Below, piece by piece: positions 16,171 to 25,435 of a stretch of DNA of 64,000 bases (positions are counted from its first letter, which is position 1; every line of letters begins with the position of its first letter). A model generated the notes under the pieces. That model worked only from the letters and a program-made list of their open reading frames with translations. It was not told the DNA's origin and ran no database searches. The position numbers and the translations under genes were made by a program. The stretch is from Saccharicrinis fermentans DSM 9555 = JCM 21142 (lineage in GTDB: Bacteria; Bacteroidota; Bacteroidia; Bacteroidales; Marinilabiliaceae), in the NCBI RefSeq assembly GCF_000517085.1, contig NZ_KI912107.1, positions 5,453,980-5,517,979 of the forward strand. Direction: 5' to 3'.

Positions 16171-18105
16171 ATGTCGTTTGTGTTATTTAACAGAATTGTT
16201 AGTTGCCCGTGGCCAAGTAAGTCAAGAACTTATTTCTTGTTTTTTCTTGTCTTGTTTACTCATTTGTTGCAATATGCGGATGCCCAAGATGCCATTTATG
16301 ATGCCAATGGGGAGGAGATAAATGTTGAAGCTTATTTTAGCAAGGCAGAGGAAAATATTGCTTTGGGAGATATCAAGGAAGCAACCAGATATATCAATGC
16401 TGTTGCTGAAGGATATTGGAATAAGAAGGATTATTATAAGGCTATTGAATATTATATTAGGTCGATTAAGTTAAATTCAGAGATAGGTAACGAAAGTGGA
16501 ATCGGGGCGATATCCTGTAATTTAGGAATGATTCATGCCGATCTGCAAGATTATGAAACTTCGTTAAAGTATTTTAATACGGCTATTTCTATCCGAAAAA
16601 AACTAAAAGAGACCAATGGTTTAATTTCTGCACATATCAATGCATCGGTGGTTCTGAATAAGTTGGAGCGCTATGCTGAATCTATAGAGAATCTTGAAGA
16701 TGCCCTTTTGTTAGCCACCGAAAATAGTGATGCCGACCAGATGAAAAGTTGTTATGGTATGCTGGCTGAAACATATGAAAAACAGGGGGATGGCGAAAAA
16801 ATGATAGCTTATTATAACCTGTATCGTACATTTCATGAACTAGTGGAGCGTAGCAAAAGGCAGGATGTGCTGGAAAAGGCCCGTGAAGCAGAACTGAAAG
16901 CGCAGAACCTTGCCTCCCAAAAAAGAATCAAAGAATTAGAGTTGATCAATGCGCAACAAAAATTGGCAGAACAGAAAAAATTATTGACGCAAAAGGATAC
17001 GGTGTACAACCAATTGATGCTGGAACATTCTAAAAGTGAGTTGGCCAATGCTTTGATCAATAATTATCTACAACTGAAAGACCTAAAAATTTCTCAGAGT
17101 ACAGAAAAGTTAAAAAGAGAAGAGATATTTGTTCGTGTATTGTCAATTCTGGTATTGACTGTTTTGACTTTGTTACTTCTTTTGTTTTATTTTCATCAGC
17201 AAAAGCGAAAATCTAATAAGGTACTTAGTAAGCAGAATGCCGAAATAAATCGTCAACACCATGAAATTCTAGAACAACAAAAAGAACTGGAAAGGTATTA
17301 CAACATCATCAGTTTAAGGAACGAGCATATTACCAGTAGTATCAACTATGCCAAGTTGATACAGCAGGCTGTTCTTGGAAAAAAAAGTGATATCAGTGCA
17401 TTGTTTAAAGACGCCTTTATATTCTTTAGGCCCAAGGATATTGTAAGTGGTGATTTTTACTGGTTCAAAAAGGTGAATGGATATGCGATGTTGGCAGTGG
17501 CCGATTGTACAGGTCATGGTGTGCCGGGAGCTCTGATGTCTATGTTAGGTATTAATTTAATTAATCAGATAACCAATAGTGGTATTCATGAGGTAGATGC
17601 TATACTGGAGCAGTTAAGTATTGGTGTTAACAAGGCTTTAAATGAGAATGTTAATATGGTGAGTAGTGATGGTATGGATATTTCCTTACTGTGTATTGAC
17701 GAAAAAAATAAACAGATGTATTTTTCTGGGGCAAAGCACAATCTATACTACATACAGGATAAGAAATTGAAGGTGCTAAAGGGTGATCGTTGTTCAATAG
17801 GTAGTTATGGAGCGTCTCATTTTAAAACTAAGAGATTCACTAAGTACCAGGTGGATATTTCACTGCCCACATCGATTTATGCTTTTTCTGATGGTATAGT
17901 GGATCAGTTTAATGAAAGTGATGATAAGAAGTTTATGCGCTCGCGATTGAGGTCGCTTCTGCTTAGAATTTATACGAAAACAGGGGCCGAACAAAAAGCC
18001 TTGATCAGTAAGACCTTTAACGATTGGAAAGGGCGGCAAACACAAACAGATGATGTTCTGTTGATAGGTGTTAATTGGCAACCTATACATGAAGTTATGA
18101 TGTGA
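16171..18105 (+). CDS. TPR sensor with SpoIIE/PP2C-type serine phosphatase domain
   Basis: A 644-residue membrane protein. A signal or anchor helix covers about 20-38. Periplasmic TPR motifs follow (about 60-230: AISCNLGMIHADLQDYETSLKYFNTAI and similar), then a coiled coil, a transmembrane helix at about 313-332 (ILSILVLTVLTLLLLLFYF), another coiled coil, and a cytoplasmic PP2C domain from about 400. The domain has the metal-binding DIVSGDFYWF and ADCTGHGVPGALMSMLG motifs and a terminal QTDDVLLIGV. This TPR-TM-SpoIIE layout is common in Bacteroidota, where it likely dephosphorylates an anti-sigma-factor antagonist (STAS protein). No STAS or anti-sigma kinase gene is next to it, so the target is unknown. 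Confidence 0.88.
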   Translation: MSFVLFNRIVSCPWPSKSRTYFLFFLVLFTHLLQYADAQDAIYDANGEEINVEAYFSKAEENIALGDIKEATRYINAVAEGYWNKKDYYKAIEYYIRSIKLNSEIGNESGIGAISCNLGMIHADLQDYETSLKYFNTAISIRKKLKETNGLISAHINASVVLNKLERYAESIENLEDALLLATENSDADQMKSCYGMLAETYEKQGDGEKMIAYYNLYRTFHELVERSKRQDVLEKAREAELKAQNLASQKRIKELELINAQQKLAEQKKLLTQKDTVYNQLMLEHSKSELANALINNYLQLKDLKISQSTEKLKREEIFVRVLSILVLTVLTLLLLLFYFHQQKRKSNKVLSKQNAEINRQHHEILEQQKELERYYNIISLRNEHITSSINYAKLIQQAVLGKKSDISALFKDAFIFFRPKDIVSGDFYWFKKVNGYAMLAVADCTGHGVPGALMSMLGINLINQITNSGIHEVDAILEQLSIGVNKALNENVNMVSSDGMDISLLCIDEKNKQMYFSGAKHNLYYIQDKKLKVLKGDRCSIGSYGASHFKTKRFTKYQVDISLPTSIYAFSDGIVDQFNESDDKKFMRSRLRSLLLRIYTKTGAEQKALISKTFNDWKGRQTQTDDVLLIGVNWQPIHEVMM

Positions 18106-18178
18106 ATCTGTTCGTCACAATGGATATGCAAGTGATGATGTTATTTTGAGAGTGTTATAGGAACATTGGTCTTACTCC

Positions 18179-18232
18179 CATAGGTGACTAAGTCTGGTGC
18201 GTTCCATATGGCATTGAAAAAAAATTGAACAT
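18179..18232 (+). promoter_or_regulatory. CCATATGG leader element, copy 2 (diverged)
   Basis: TCTGGTGCGTTCCATATGGC followed by an A-rich tract precedes the ATG at 18233. The CCATATGG core (18204-18211) ends 21 nt before the start. The upstream part CATAGGTGACTAAGTCTGG aligns loosely with CAGGGGATGATTAATTCTGG at copy 3. It is the most diverged of the three copies. Confidence 0.5.
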
Positions 18233-19951
18233 ATGAAAAAACTTACCTCTTCTAGTGCTTTATTTTTAATGGCTATGTGCTGTTTGTTGGAGTCTGTTGT
18301 GGCTCAGAAACCTATTGTTCCAGATCCTACATTTTATGTGGATAGCTTGAATCGCTATTATATGCAGGCAGATCTTCCTGTTTTCTTATCAATTTCGCAT
18401 GATTTAGATAGTGAGGGGAAAAAATTGGCTCCTTCTGATCAGGGAGATGTGATGAATGAGCGAAAGGCGATTTATATGGATGGGCATGGCAAACATAAAC
18501 TCAGACATATGGATGGGCATCAGGGGAAAACGTTGGATGCTTTTACCATATATGCGGATGGAAGAGCCCCAAAGACCTACGTTAGACCTAATGATGCCCC
18601 TATTTATAAGGGTAAGGATCGTCTGTTTTTTGGCGCTGGTCTGGTTCTTTCCTTGGAGGCAAGGGATGAGATGTCGGGTTTGAAGCGTATTTATATCTCT
18701 AAAAATAAAGAGCCTTTTAGTGGTTTCGTGGATGATTTAGAGGTGTTGCAAGAAGGAGATTATTTATTGCAATATTATGCTACAGATCGTGTGGGAAATA
18801 CTGAAGCAACGAAGCAATATCGGTTTACGCTGGATTTAACGCCGCCCAAAACCTATTATCATATCGTGGGAATAGCCAAGAATCAAATTATTTCAACCAG
18901 CACCCGCTTGTACCTTACATCCTCCGATAGTTTGTCTGGTGTGGCACATACTTATTATTGTTTTGATGAGGACGTATGGAAAGTCTATAGTGGTAGTGAT
19001 TTTGATGTAGCGCAATTGGCTGATGGACACCATACTTTAAGCTATTATTCTGTGGATATGGTCAATAATAAAGCCGCAAAAGAACAGCTGAAGTTTTATC
19101 TGGATAAAACGGCTCCGATTGTTTCGGCGGATGTTTTAGGAGATAAATTTATAGTGGGCGACAAGGTTTATTATTCGGGACGAACGAAGTTGAAGTTGAC
19201 CGCTGTAGATAATAAGTCTGGTATTAAGGACGTCTTGTATGCAATAGATAATGATGAGTTTGGAGCTTATACGGATCCTTTTTATTTGCCCGGCAAAACA
19301 GGTAAACATATTGTGAAGTATTTTGCCCGAGATAATGTTGATAACGATAAGAAATATTCGGAATATAAGCATGTGGTTGGTATTGTTTATGTGGATTTGA
19401 CAGGGCCGGATTTAAACTATGTGCTAAAAGGAGCCCATTTTAAAAAGGGAAACATGCATTATATTTCAGCGAAAACGGATGTCGTTCTCCAAGCATCAGA
19501 TCGGGAATCGGGGTTGAAACAAATTAAATATAGAATTGATGGAAGTGAGGAATTGGATTATATTAAACCATTGAATATTGAAGAGGATGGGTTGCATAAA
19601 ATTACAATTGTAGGTTATGATAATGTGAATAATCGGAATGTGGAGCATTTTGAATGTACGGTCGATAATGTACCTTCCGATATTTTTGTAACTTATTCGG
19701 CCTCTCCAATGGATACGATCAACCAAATACCCGTGTATCCATCTTATACTTCTATCTTTTTAGCCGGAACAGATGCCGGAACAGAATGTCATCGAATTTC
19801 TTATTCCATAAACGGACAAGCTTTTCAGGTTTATGATAATAAAATTACCGGATTCAAAAAGAATGTAGATGTGGAGTTAAAGATTGTGGCAGAAGATAAG
19901 GTTAATAATAAATCGGAGATAGTGATTAATTTTAAAACCAATTCATTGTAA
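18233..19951 (+). CDS. Secreted multi-repeat Ig-like (OmpL47-type) protein
   Basis: A 572-residue exported protein with a signal peptide (about 1-24, ending ESVVAQ). From about 125 to 570 it is built of at least four repeats of about 95-100 residues. They show recurrent motifs: LEARDEMSGLKRIYISKN, LTSSDSLSGVAHTYYCF, LTAVDNKSGIKDVLYAID and LQASDRESGLKQIKYRID, each followed after about 30 residues by G-x-H-x-x-x-Y-x-x-x-D. This is the OmpL47/Ig-like beta-repeat found in many Bacteroidota surface or periplasmic proteins. No catalytic motif is visible, and the role is presumably structural or adhesive. No type IX sorting domain is present. Confidence 0.75.
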   Translation: MKKLTSSSALFLMAMCCLLESVVAQKPIVPDPTFYVDSLNRYYMQADLPVFLSISHDLDSEGKKLAPSDQGDVMNERKAIYMDGHGKHKLRHMDGHQGKTLDAFTIYADGRAPKTYVRPNDAPIYKGKDRLFFGAGLVLSLEARDEMSGLKRIYISKNKEPFSGFVDDLEVLQEGDYLLQYYATDRVGNTEATKQYRFTLDLTPPKTYYHIVGIAKNQIISTSTRLYLTSSDSLSGVAHTYYCFDEDVWKVYSGSDFDVAQLADGHHTLSYYSVDMVNNKAAKEQLKFYLDKTAPIVSADVLGDKFIVGDKVYYSGRTKLKLTAVDNKSGIKDVLYAIDNDEFGAYTDPFYLPGKTGKHIVKYFARDNVDNDKKYSEYKHVVGIVYVDLTGPDLNYVLKGAHFKKGNMHYISAKTDVVLQASDRESGLKQIKYRIDGSEELDYIKPLNIEEDGLHKITIVGYDNVNNRNVEHFECTVDNVPSDIFVTYSASPMDTINQIPVYPSYTSIFLAGTDAGTECHRISYSINGQAFQVYDNKITGFKKNVDVELKIVAEDKVNNKSEIVINFKTNSL

Positions 19952-20032
19952 TCATATTTTAGTCTGCCATCAAGTGAAGGTGATTAGGTTGGTTAATTAT
20001 GTGTGAGATGTGTAGGGTATCTGATAGTCTGT

Positions 20033-21853
20033 TTATTCACCATTAAAACTGATGGATCCTTTGTTTTCTTCATGGGCATCGTAGGCATATATTTTACGTA
20101 ATAAGTCGGCATACTTATTATATAAAACCCTTCGTTTCAGCTTTAAGGTGGCTGACAGTTCACCCGTAGGTGCAGTCCACGGTTCACAAACTACTCGAAA
20201 GCGTTTGATTTGTTCGTGTTGTCCCAATTGTTTGTTTGCATGGTTCACTTCTTTTTGATAGGTTTTTAGAACCATTTGATTTTTAATTAGTTCTTTGTTG
20301 TCGCGGTAGTGTATTTTATGTTCGTGCGCAAAGGAGTGCAGGTGGTCGAAATTGGGAGAAATTAGGGCGCTGGCATATTTCTCGCTTTCACCAACAACCA
20401 TGGCTTGCTCAATGAATATGGATTCTTTCATTAAGTTTTCAATGGCTTGAGGGGCGATGTATTTTCCGCTGGATGTTTTGAACATCTCTTTTTTTCTATC
20501 GGTAATTTTTAAAAATCTGCCGTTGATAATCTCCCCCACATCTCCTGTGTGGAACCACCCATCTTTATCAATTACCTCGGCGGTAAGTTTAGGAGCTTTG
20601 TAATAACCTTTCATCACACAGGGTCCTTTGGTAAGTATCTCACCATCTTCATCTATGCGAACTTCAATATTTTTCATAATAGGTCCTACCGTTCCTATCA
20701 TTAAATTGCCTGGAGTTTTTGAGTAATTGGTGGCAATAACTGGAGATGTTTCGGTTAGTCCATAACCTTCCATTAAGTGAATGCCAGCAGCAAAAAAGAG
20801 TCTGCTTAATCGAGGTTGAAGAGCTGCACCACCCGAGATTACAAAATGCAGATGGCCACCAAAAGATTCTTGCCACTTACTAAAGACGAGCTTACGTGCT
20901 ATCTTGAGTTTCCAGCTATATAGTAGGTTGTTATTGTTTTCCTTGCTGTATCGTTCACCTAGGCGCATGGCCCAAAAGAAGATGATTTTTTTAATGCCTG
21001 ATAAGTCTTCTCCCTTTGAAACGATTTTATCATAGATGCGTTCAATTACTCGCGGAACCGTAGCAAAGGCATTGGCTTTTACGGAAGCCATGTCGGCTGC
21101 AATAGTACCCAGGTTTTCTGCGTAATAAATAGTGCAGCCCTTGGCTTGAAAGAGATAGTTGACCAAGCGTTCATATACGTGACACAAAGGTAAAAAACTT
21201 AGGACTCTGGTGTCTTCGTTTAGCTCAAACAAATCCCAAACGCCTTGCATATTACTCATCAGATTACTGTGAGTAAGCATTACTCCTTTGGGTAAGCCGG
21301 TTGTTCCTGAGGTGTAAATAATTGTTGCTACATCTTCTGGTGTAATGTTTTTTTGAATTTCTTTATAACGAGCATTGTACTTTGTTTTTTGATCTGCCCC
21401 TGCTTGAGAAATAACACTCCAGCAACGGGCTCCTTCAACATCGTTAAAGGTAAGTACTTCTTGAACCGTACCCACTTTATTGGTGATGGGTTTGATTCTA
21501 TTGTAGAGGGACGTGTCAGAGACAATGGCCATACGAACTTCTGAGTGCTTGAAAATATGTTCGAATTCTTCTTCGCTGATGGTAGGATACACGGGAACAT
21601 GAATGACGCCTATCATAGCCATGCCCATGTCAACAAAGTTCCATTCGGGGCGGTTGTTTGAAACGGTGGCAATTTTGTCTCCCGGCTCAAATCCCATGCT
21701 TAAAAGACCCAAAGCAAACTTTTTGGCATTGTCGTAATATTCTTTTGCATTGGATTTATACCAATGACCATTGCTCTTTGAACAAAGGATTTGATTTTGA
21801 GGCTTGGTTTTTTTTAGGTGTTTTAAAATATCAAAGGTTCTCTCAAAAATCAT
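20033..21853 (-). CDS. Long-chain acyl-CoA synthetase (AMP-forming)
   Basis: A 606-residue ANL-superfamily enzyme that activates long-chain fatty acids with ATP and CoA. Diagnostic segments: the P-loop-like YTSGTTGLPKG (about 182-192), the linker motif GYGLTETSP (about 373-381), WFHTGDVGEI with the ribose-binding Asp (about 435-444), and the hinge-region KITDRKKEMFKTSSGKYIAP with its catalytic Lys (about 450-470). Length and motifs match FadD15-like enzymes of Bacteroidota. ATG at 21853 is chosen as start; a TTG seven codons upstream is in frame but less likely. The protein is cytosolic, peripheral to the inner membrane, and feeds lipid synthesis or beta-oxidation. The gene is monocistronic and divergent from capA. 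Confidence 0.93.
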   Translation of the reverse strand: MIFERTFDILKHLKKTKPQNQILCSKSNGHWYKSNAKEYYDNAKKFALGLLSMGFEPGDKIATVSNNRPEWNFVDMGMAMIGVIHVPVYPTISEEEFEHIFKHSEVRMAIVSDTSLYNRIKPITNKVGTVQEVLTFNDVEGARCWSVISQAGADQKTKYNARYKEIQKNITPEDVATIIYTSGTTGLPKGVMLTHSNLMSNMQGVWDLFELNEDTRVLSFLPLCHVYERLVNYLFQAKGCTIYYAENLGTIAADMASVKANAFATVPRVIERIYDKIVSKGEDLSGIKKIIFFWAMRLGERYSKENNNNLLYSWKLKIARKLVFSKWQESFGGHLHFVISGGAALQPRLSRLFFAAGIHLMEGYGLTETSPVIATNYSKTPGNLMIGTVGPIMKNIEVRIDEDGEILTKGPCVMKGYYKAPKLTAEVIDKDGWFHTGDVGEIINGRFLKITDRKKEMFKTSSGKYIAPQAIENLMKESIFIEQAMVVGESEKYASALISPNFDHLHSFAHEHKIHYRDNKELIKNQMVLKTYQKEVNHANKQLGQHEQIKRFRVVCEPWTAPTGELSATLKLKRRVLYNKYADLLRKIYAYDAHEENKGSISFNGE

Positions 21854-21986
21854 CTTATTATTACTATTTTTCAAACAAATGAGCTATTGGGGCATATAAA
21901 ATTTGTGTAACCAAAATCATTTATTACTTTTCGATGTTGCATTAAAGGGGTGCAATTTAGCATTTATTTGAATAAAAGAAATCGTG

Positions 21987-23129
21987 ATGGCATTAAAAAA
22001 ATGGCTTGTAGTATTTATCGTTTTTATTGTTAGTAATGGTCTTCTGTATGCGCAAGAGGCGGCATCTGTATCGCTTGTTTTTGTGGGAGACGTGATGGGA
22101 CATGGTACGCAAATAAAAAGTGCCTTTGTTCCAGAGACCAAGCAATACAGTTATGAAGGTTGTTTTAAGTATGTACGTAATATTTTTGAGGAAGCTGATT
22201 TTACCATCGCTAATTTGGAGGTGACATTGGCAGGGCCTCCATTTAAAGGGTATCCACAATTTAGTTCTCCCGATGCACTGGCTATTGCCATGAAAGATGC
22301 AGGTGTTAATGCTATGGTAACGGCTAATAATCACTGTGTTGACAGACGAAGAAAAGGCCTGGAAAGAACCATTGATGTGTTGGATAGCCTTGCTATTCCG
22401 CATACGGGCACATTTAAAAATCAGTCGGATAATGAACGTAATAATCCTATGTTATTGCGTAAAAACGGAATTAAAATTGCTCTTATTAACTATACTTATG
22501 GAACCAATGGAATACCTGTGAGTAAACCCAATGTGGTGAATTTTTTGGAGAAGGATGTTGTAGTGGCAGATATAGAAAAGGCGAAAAAACTTCGGCCGGA
22601 TAAGATCATTGCCTTTGTACATTGGGGATTGGAATATCAAACACAAGCCAATAAAGAACAGAAGATGTTTAATCAGGTTTTTAAAGAGAACGGGGTGGAT
22701 GTGGTGATTGGTTCGCACCCTCACGTAGTACAGCCTATTGAATATGAAGAAGATCATTTTGTGGTTTACTCCTTGGGTAACTTTATTTCTAATCAGCGGA
22801 CAGCTCCCCGGGATGGAGGGGTGATGGTTCGTTTGGAACTGACAAAGATTGGCGATAAAACTGAAGTAAGTGATGCCGGTTATTACTTGACCTGGGTTTA
22901 TACCCCCATCATAAATGGTAAAAAGGAGTTTATGGTATTGCCTGTTACTGCTTTTGAACAGGATGCACAGTTTATGGATGCCAAGGCACATAAACGCCTA
23001 ATAAAATATGGTCAAGAGGCTCGGAATATTTATAAGAATAATATTAAAATAAAAGAGTATTTCTTTGATAAGAATTTACCAGGATGGGTGAAGAATTCGC
23101 CGCTGTTATCTGGAGTCGGCCAACCGTAA
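21987..23129 (+). CDS. CapA family (PGA_cap) metallophosphatase-like protein
   Basis: A 380-residue exported protein with signal peptide about 1-22 (LVVFIVFIVSNGLLYAQEA). The calcineurin-like CapA fold is shown by FVGDVMGHG (about 33-41), ADFTIANLEVTLAGP, VTANNHCVDRRRKGLERT (about 112-129), FVHWGLEYQ and VVIGSHPHVVQPIEYEEDHFVVYSLGNFISNQ (about 240-270). CapA/PgsA proteins take part in poly-gamma-glutamate capsule synthesis, but most homologues sit outside such operons. None of capB, capC or pgsE is present here, so the link to a capsule is weak. ATG at 21987 follows directly after an in-frame GTG. Confidence 0.88.
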   Translation: MALKKWLVVFIVFIVSNGLLYAQEAASVSLVFVGDVMGHGTQIKSAFVPETKQYSYEGCFKYVRNIFEEADFTIANLEVTLAGPPFKGYPQFSSPDALAIAMKDAGVNAMVTANNHCVDRRRKGLERTIDVLDSLAIPHTGTFKNQSDNERNNPMLLRKNGIKIALINYTYGTNGIPVSKPNVVNFLEKDVVVADIEKAKKLRPDKIIAFVHWGLEYQTQANKEQKMFNQVFKENGVDVVIGSHPHVVQPIEYEEDHFVVYSLGNFISNQRTAPRDGGVMVRLELTKIGDKTEVSDAGYYLTWVYTPIINGKKEFMVLPVTAFEQDAQFMDAKAHKRLIKYGQEARNIYKNNIKIKEYFFDKNLPGWVKNSPLLSGVGQP

Positions 23130-23134
23130 AATAT

Positions 23135-23168
23135 TTTGTAGATACCCCAATTGATTTAATTATCTTTG
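23135..23168 (+). promoter_or_regulatory. Candidate promoter of the FtsB/DivIC gene
   Basis: TTTG (23135-23138), a 22-bp spacer and TATCTTTG (23161-23168) fit the Bacteroidota promoter. The ATG at 23186 is 17 nt further on, so the leader would be about 10 nt long. Confidence 0.5.
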
Positions 23169-23185
23169 CCTAAAACAGAACGATT

Positions 23186-23491
23186 ATGAAATTACCAGTT
23201 ATCAACCTGCCACCCTTGTTAAAAAATAAGTATATCCTTTCATTAGTGGTATTTGGTGTTTGGGTAACTTTCTTTGATCAGAATAACCTTTGGGACAGGG
23301 CCAAATTGTCATCTAGGATCAATCAGTTAGAGAAACAAAAGCACCACTACGAGGTAGAGATAGAACAAAACGAACGTAAGCTTAGTGAAATAAAAGAAAG
23401 TCCGGAAAGTCTGGAGAAGTTTGCCCGTGAGCAGTATCTGATGAAAAAGAAAAACGAAGATATTTTTGTGGTGATTGAAAAAGAAGATTAA
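23186..23491 (+). CDS. Septum formation initiator (FtsB/DivIC family)
   Basis: A 101-residue bitopic membrane protein. A short cytoplasmic N-terminus precedes one TM helix (about 14-32, YILSLVVFGVWVTFFDQNN), then a periplasmic coiled coil (about 38-78, RINQLEKQKHHYEVEIEQNERKLSEI in spirit) and the family tail SLEKFAREQYLMKKKNEDIFVV. FtsB/DivIC bridges FtsL and FtsQ in the divisome and helps activate septal peptidoglycan synthesis. The length matches. It has its own candidate promoter, and a hairpin follows its stop. Confidence 0.9.
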   Translation: MKLPVINLPPLLKNKYILSLVVFGVWVTFFDQNNLWDRAKLSSRINQLEKQKHHYEVEIEQNERKLSEIKESPESLEKFAREQYLMKKKNEDIFVVIEKED

Positions 23492-23520
23492 GGACAGTAT
23501 ATCTTGTGTATACAGTCCTT
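23490..23520. terminator. Hairpin between convergent FtsB and MnmD genes
   Basis: AAGGACAGTATA and TGTATACAGTCCTT pair with one internal A-A mismatch, and T-rich sequence follows on the plus strand. It lies in the 44-nt gap between convergent genes and could serve both directions. Confidence 0.5.
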
Positions 23521-23535
23521 CATGTTTTTAAATTT

Positions 23536-24195
23536 TTATTGTGGCTTAGTAGCTCGTATCATCTCTCTTTTACCTGGAGGTCCAGCCAGTCTTTCTACGT
23601 TAAATCCAATGTCTTGCATGGTTCTGCGCACAATGCCTTTTGCGCAATAAGTGGTCAGGATGCCACCGGGAAGCAACGCTTGATAAGCTTTTTTAAATAT
23701 TTCTTTGGTCCATAATTTAGGTTGAATCTCCGGAGCAAAAGCATCAAAATAAATCAAGTGGTATTGCTGTTGGAGGATAACCTTTTTAAAATCAACTTTT
23801 TGTTTGTTGAGGTAAAAGTTATCCTCTATTCTGTTTTCTTTTTCCCATTTGGATAGATGAAGCTGTTCAAATAGCTCCTTGTGTTTGCCCTCAAAAAAAT
23901 TACCGTAGTTAAGTTGGCTAAGCAGTTTTTGATCTAAGGGGTATTTTTCTAATGAATGGTAATGGATTTCATGATCTTTTTTATGTATAGCCGTTAAAAA
24001 GGCATTTAATCCTGTTCCAAACCCAAATTCAAGGATGTTTATTTTGCGGCATGATATCTGGTGTAAGCCCGCCTCTATAAATACGTGTATTGATTCTTGA
24101 ACAGCTCCATTGGTAGAGTGGTAATGTTCGTTCAGTTCTGGTACAAATAGTGTATGAGAACCGTCTTTGGATGTGATGATCTCTGTTTTGCTCAT
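23536..24195 (-). CDS. mnmD: tRNA 5-aminomethyl-2-thiouridine methyltransferase (MnmD)
   Basis: A 219-residue SAM-dependent methyltransferase. N-terminal ITSKDGSHTLFVPELNEHYHS is the conserved MnmC-methyltransferase signature. It is followed by motif I ILEFGFGTGLNAFL, the YHLIYFDAFAPEIQPKLWT catalytic stretch with D-A-F-A-P, and YCAKGIVRRTMQDIGFNVERL. This is the stand-alone MnmD form without the FAD-dependent MnmC2 domain, which methylates nm5s2U34 at the wobble position of certain tRNAs. ATG at 24195 is chosen: a -7 element TAAATTTG (minus strand, 24221-24214) lies between it and the upstream ATG at 24243, and homologues begin near MSKTEI. Confidence 0.9.
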   Translation of the reverse strand: MSKTEIITSKDGSHTLFVPELNEHYHSTNGAVQESIHVFIEAGLHQISCRKINILEFGFGTGLNAFLTAIHKKDHEIHYHSLEKYPLDQKLLSQLNYGNFFEGKHKELFEQLHLSKWEKENRIEDNFYLNKQKVDFKKVILQQQYHLIYFDAFAPEIQPKLWTKEIFKKAYQALLPGGILTTYCAKGIVRRTMQDIGFNVERLAGPPGKREMIRATKPQ

Positions 24196-24213
24196 AAAAG
24201 TATTATTCAACGA

Positions 24214-24221
24214 CAAATTTA
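24214..24221 (-). promoter_or_regulatory. -7 promoter element for mnmD
   Basis: TAAATTTG on the minus strand matches TAnnTTTG and lies 18 nt before the chosen ATG at 24195. It decides against the longer reading from 24243, because that start codon would be upstream of the transcript. Confidence 0.45.
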
Positions 24222-24317
24222 GGAAAAGGGATTCTTTTACCATCGTTATGAAGTAAAAAACTATTTTTACGGGATATATGTGGATGAGAGCTAACTATAG
24301 AAAGAGAACGAAAAGAG

Positions 24318-25385
24318 ATGCGAAAGATTATTCATGTTGATATGGATGCGTTTTTTGCTTCTGTGGAGCAGCGCGATTTTCCAGCCTTAAAAGGTAAGCC
24401 TGTGGTGGTGGGAAGCCCTTCGATGCGAGGCGTGATTGCAGCTGCCAGTTATGAGGCGCGTAAGTATGGCGTAAAGTCGGCGATGCCATCTCAGACGGCC
24501 CTTAAAAGGTGTCCGCACCTGATATTTCAGCCCCATCGCTTTGATGTGTACAAAGCAGTTTCGGCACAGGTGATGGATATTTTACATCAATATACTGACC
24601 TGGTGGAACCATTGAGTATTGATGAGGCCTTTCTGGATGTAACCACCAATAAAAAAAATCATAAATCGGCCACTATCATTGCCCGTGAAATTAAACAACA
24701 AGTGTTTGAGAAAACGCAGTTGACTGCTTCGGCCGGTATCAGTGTTAATAAGTTTTTGGCTAAGATAGCTTCAGATCAGGATAAGCCTAATGGATTGTTT
24801 GTGATTAAGCCGGATGAAGTACTGCCCTTTATTGAAAAATTGTCTATCAAGGATTTTTTTGGGGTAGGTAAAAAAACTGCTGAGAAAATGAATAGACTGG
24901 GCATATTTACGGGTAAGGATTTGCAAGCCTGGAGTTTAAATGGGTTGGTGAAACATTTTGGGAAAGTGGGTAACTTCTATTATTCTATCTCCAGAGGGGT
25001 TGATGATCGTCCGGTGGTTCCCAATAGAATCAGAAAGTCCGTGGGTATTGAAAATACCTTTGTACATGATTTGGAAACGGCCGTGGAACGACAAAAACAA
25101 TTGGAGCTCCTCATAGAAGGTTTGTGGGAGCGAGTGCATTCATCAAAAAAGTATGGGAGAACAATGACCCTGAAAATAAAGTTCAATGATTTTAAACAAC
25201 TTACCCGTAGTAAAACGGTTTTGCATCGGATAGAAACATTAGAAGGATTGTCTAATATGGCAATACAGCTAATGGACGAAGTGGAGTTTCAGAAGAAAGT
25301 TCGCTTAATGGGCCTAAGTGTATCTAACATGGAGGGTGAGCAGAGTCATAATGACCCTGTGCAATTGACAATAGACTTTGATTGA
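24318..25385 (+). CDS. dinB: DNA polymerase IV (Y-family translesion polymerase)
   Basis: A 355-residue DinB. The catalytic palm residues are seen in HVDMDAFFASVEQRD (Asp7, Asp9) and PLSIDEAFLDVT (Asp-Glu near 100). The thumb HhH region (VGKKTAEKMNRLGIFTGKDL) and little-finger domain follow. The C-terminus ends VQLTIDFD, a plausible beta-clamp-binding motif. It copies past damaged bases at low fidelity. No LexA-type box is evident upstream. A strong convergent terminator hairpin follows. Confidence 0.95.
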   Translation: MRKIIHVDMDAFFASVEQRDFPALKGKPVVVGSPSMRGVIAAASYEARKYGVKSAMPSQTALKRCPHLIFQPHRFDVYKAVSAQVMDILHQYTDLVEPLSIDEAFLDVTTNKKNHKSATIIAREIKQQVFEKTQLTASAGISVNKFLAKIASDQDKPNGLFVIKPDEVLPFIEKLSIKDFFGVGKKTAEKMNRLGIFTGKDLQAWSLNGLVKHFGKVGNFYYSISRGVDDRPVVPNRIRKSVGIENTFVHDLETAVERQKQLELLIEGLWERVHSSKKYGRTMTLKIKFNDFKQLTRSKTVLHRIETLEGLSNMAIQLMDEVEFQKKVRLMGLSVSNMEGEQSHNDPVQLTIDFD

Positions 25386-25390
25386 TAAAA

Positions 25391-25429
25391 ATCCACTTTT
25401 CCAAAGTGTGATAATCTGGAAAAGTGGAT
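25391..25429. terminator. Bidirectional terminator after dinB
   Basis: A perfect 13-bp stem, ATCCACTTTTCCA paired with TGGAAAAGTGGAT around a 13-nt loop, lies between the convergent genes dinB and 25436-25717. T-rich sequence follows on the plus strand. Confidence 0.8.
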
Positions 25430-25435
25430 GTTTAT

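Noticed and set aside
21854-21874. TTG start seven codons upstream for the acyl-CoA ligase
   Set aside because: ATG at 21853 gives the usual N-terminus; the added residues are Asn/Lys-rich and unsupported.
21987-23129. Poly-gamma-glutamate capsule operon
   Set aside because: Only the CapA-like gene is present, without capB/capC; neighbours are housekeeping genes.
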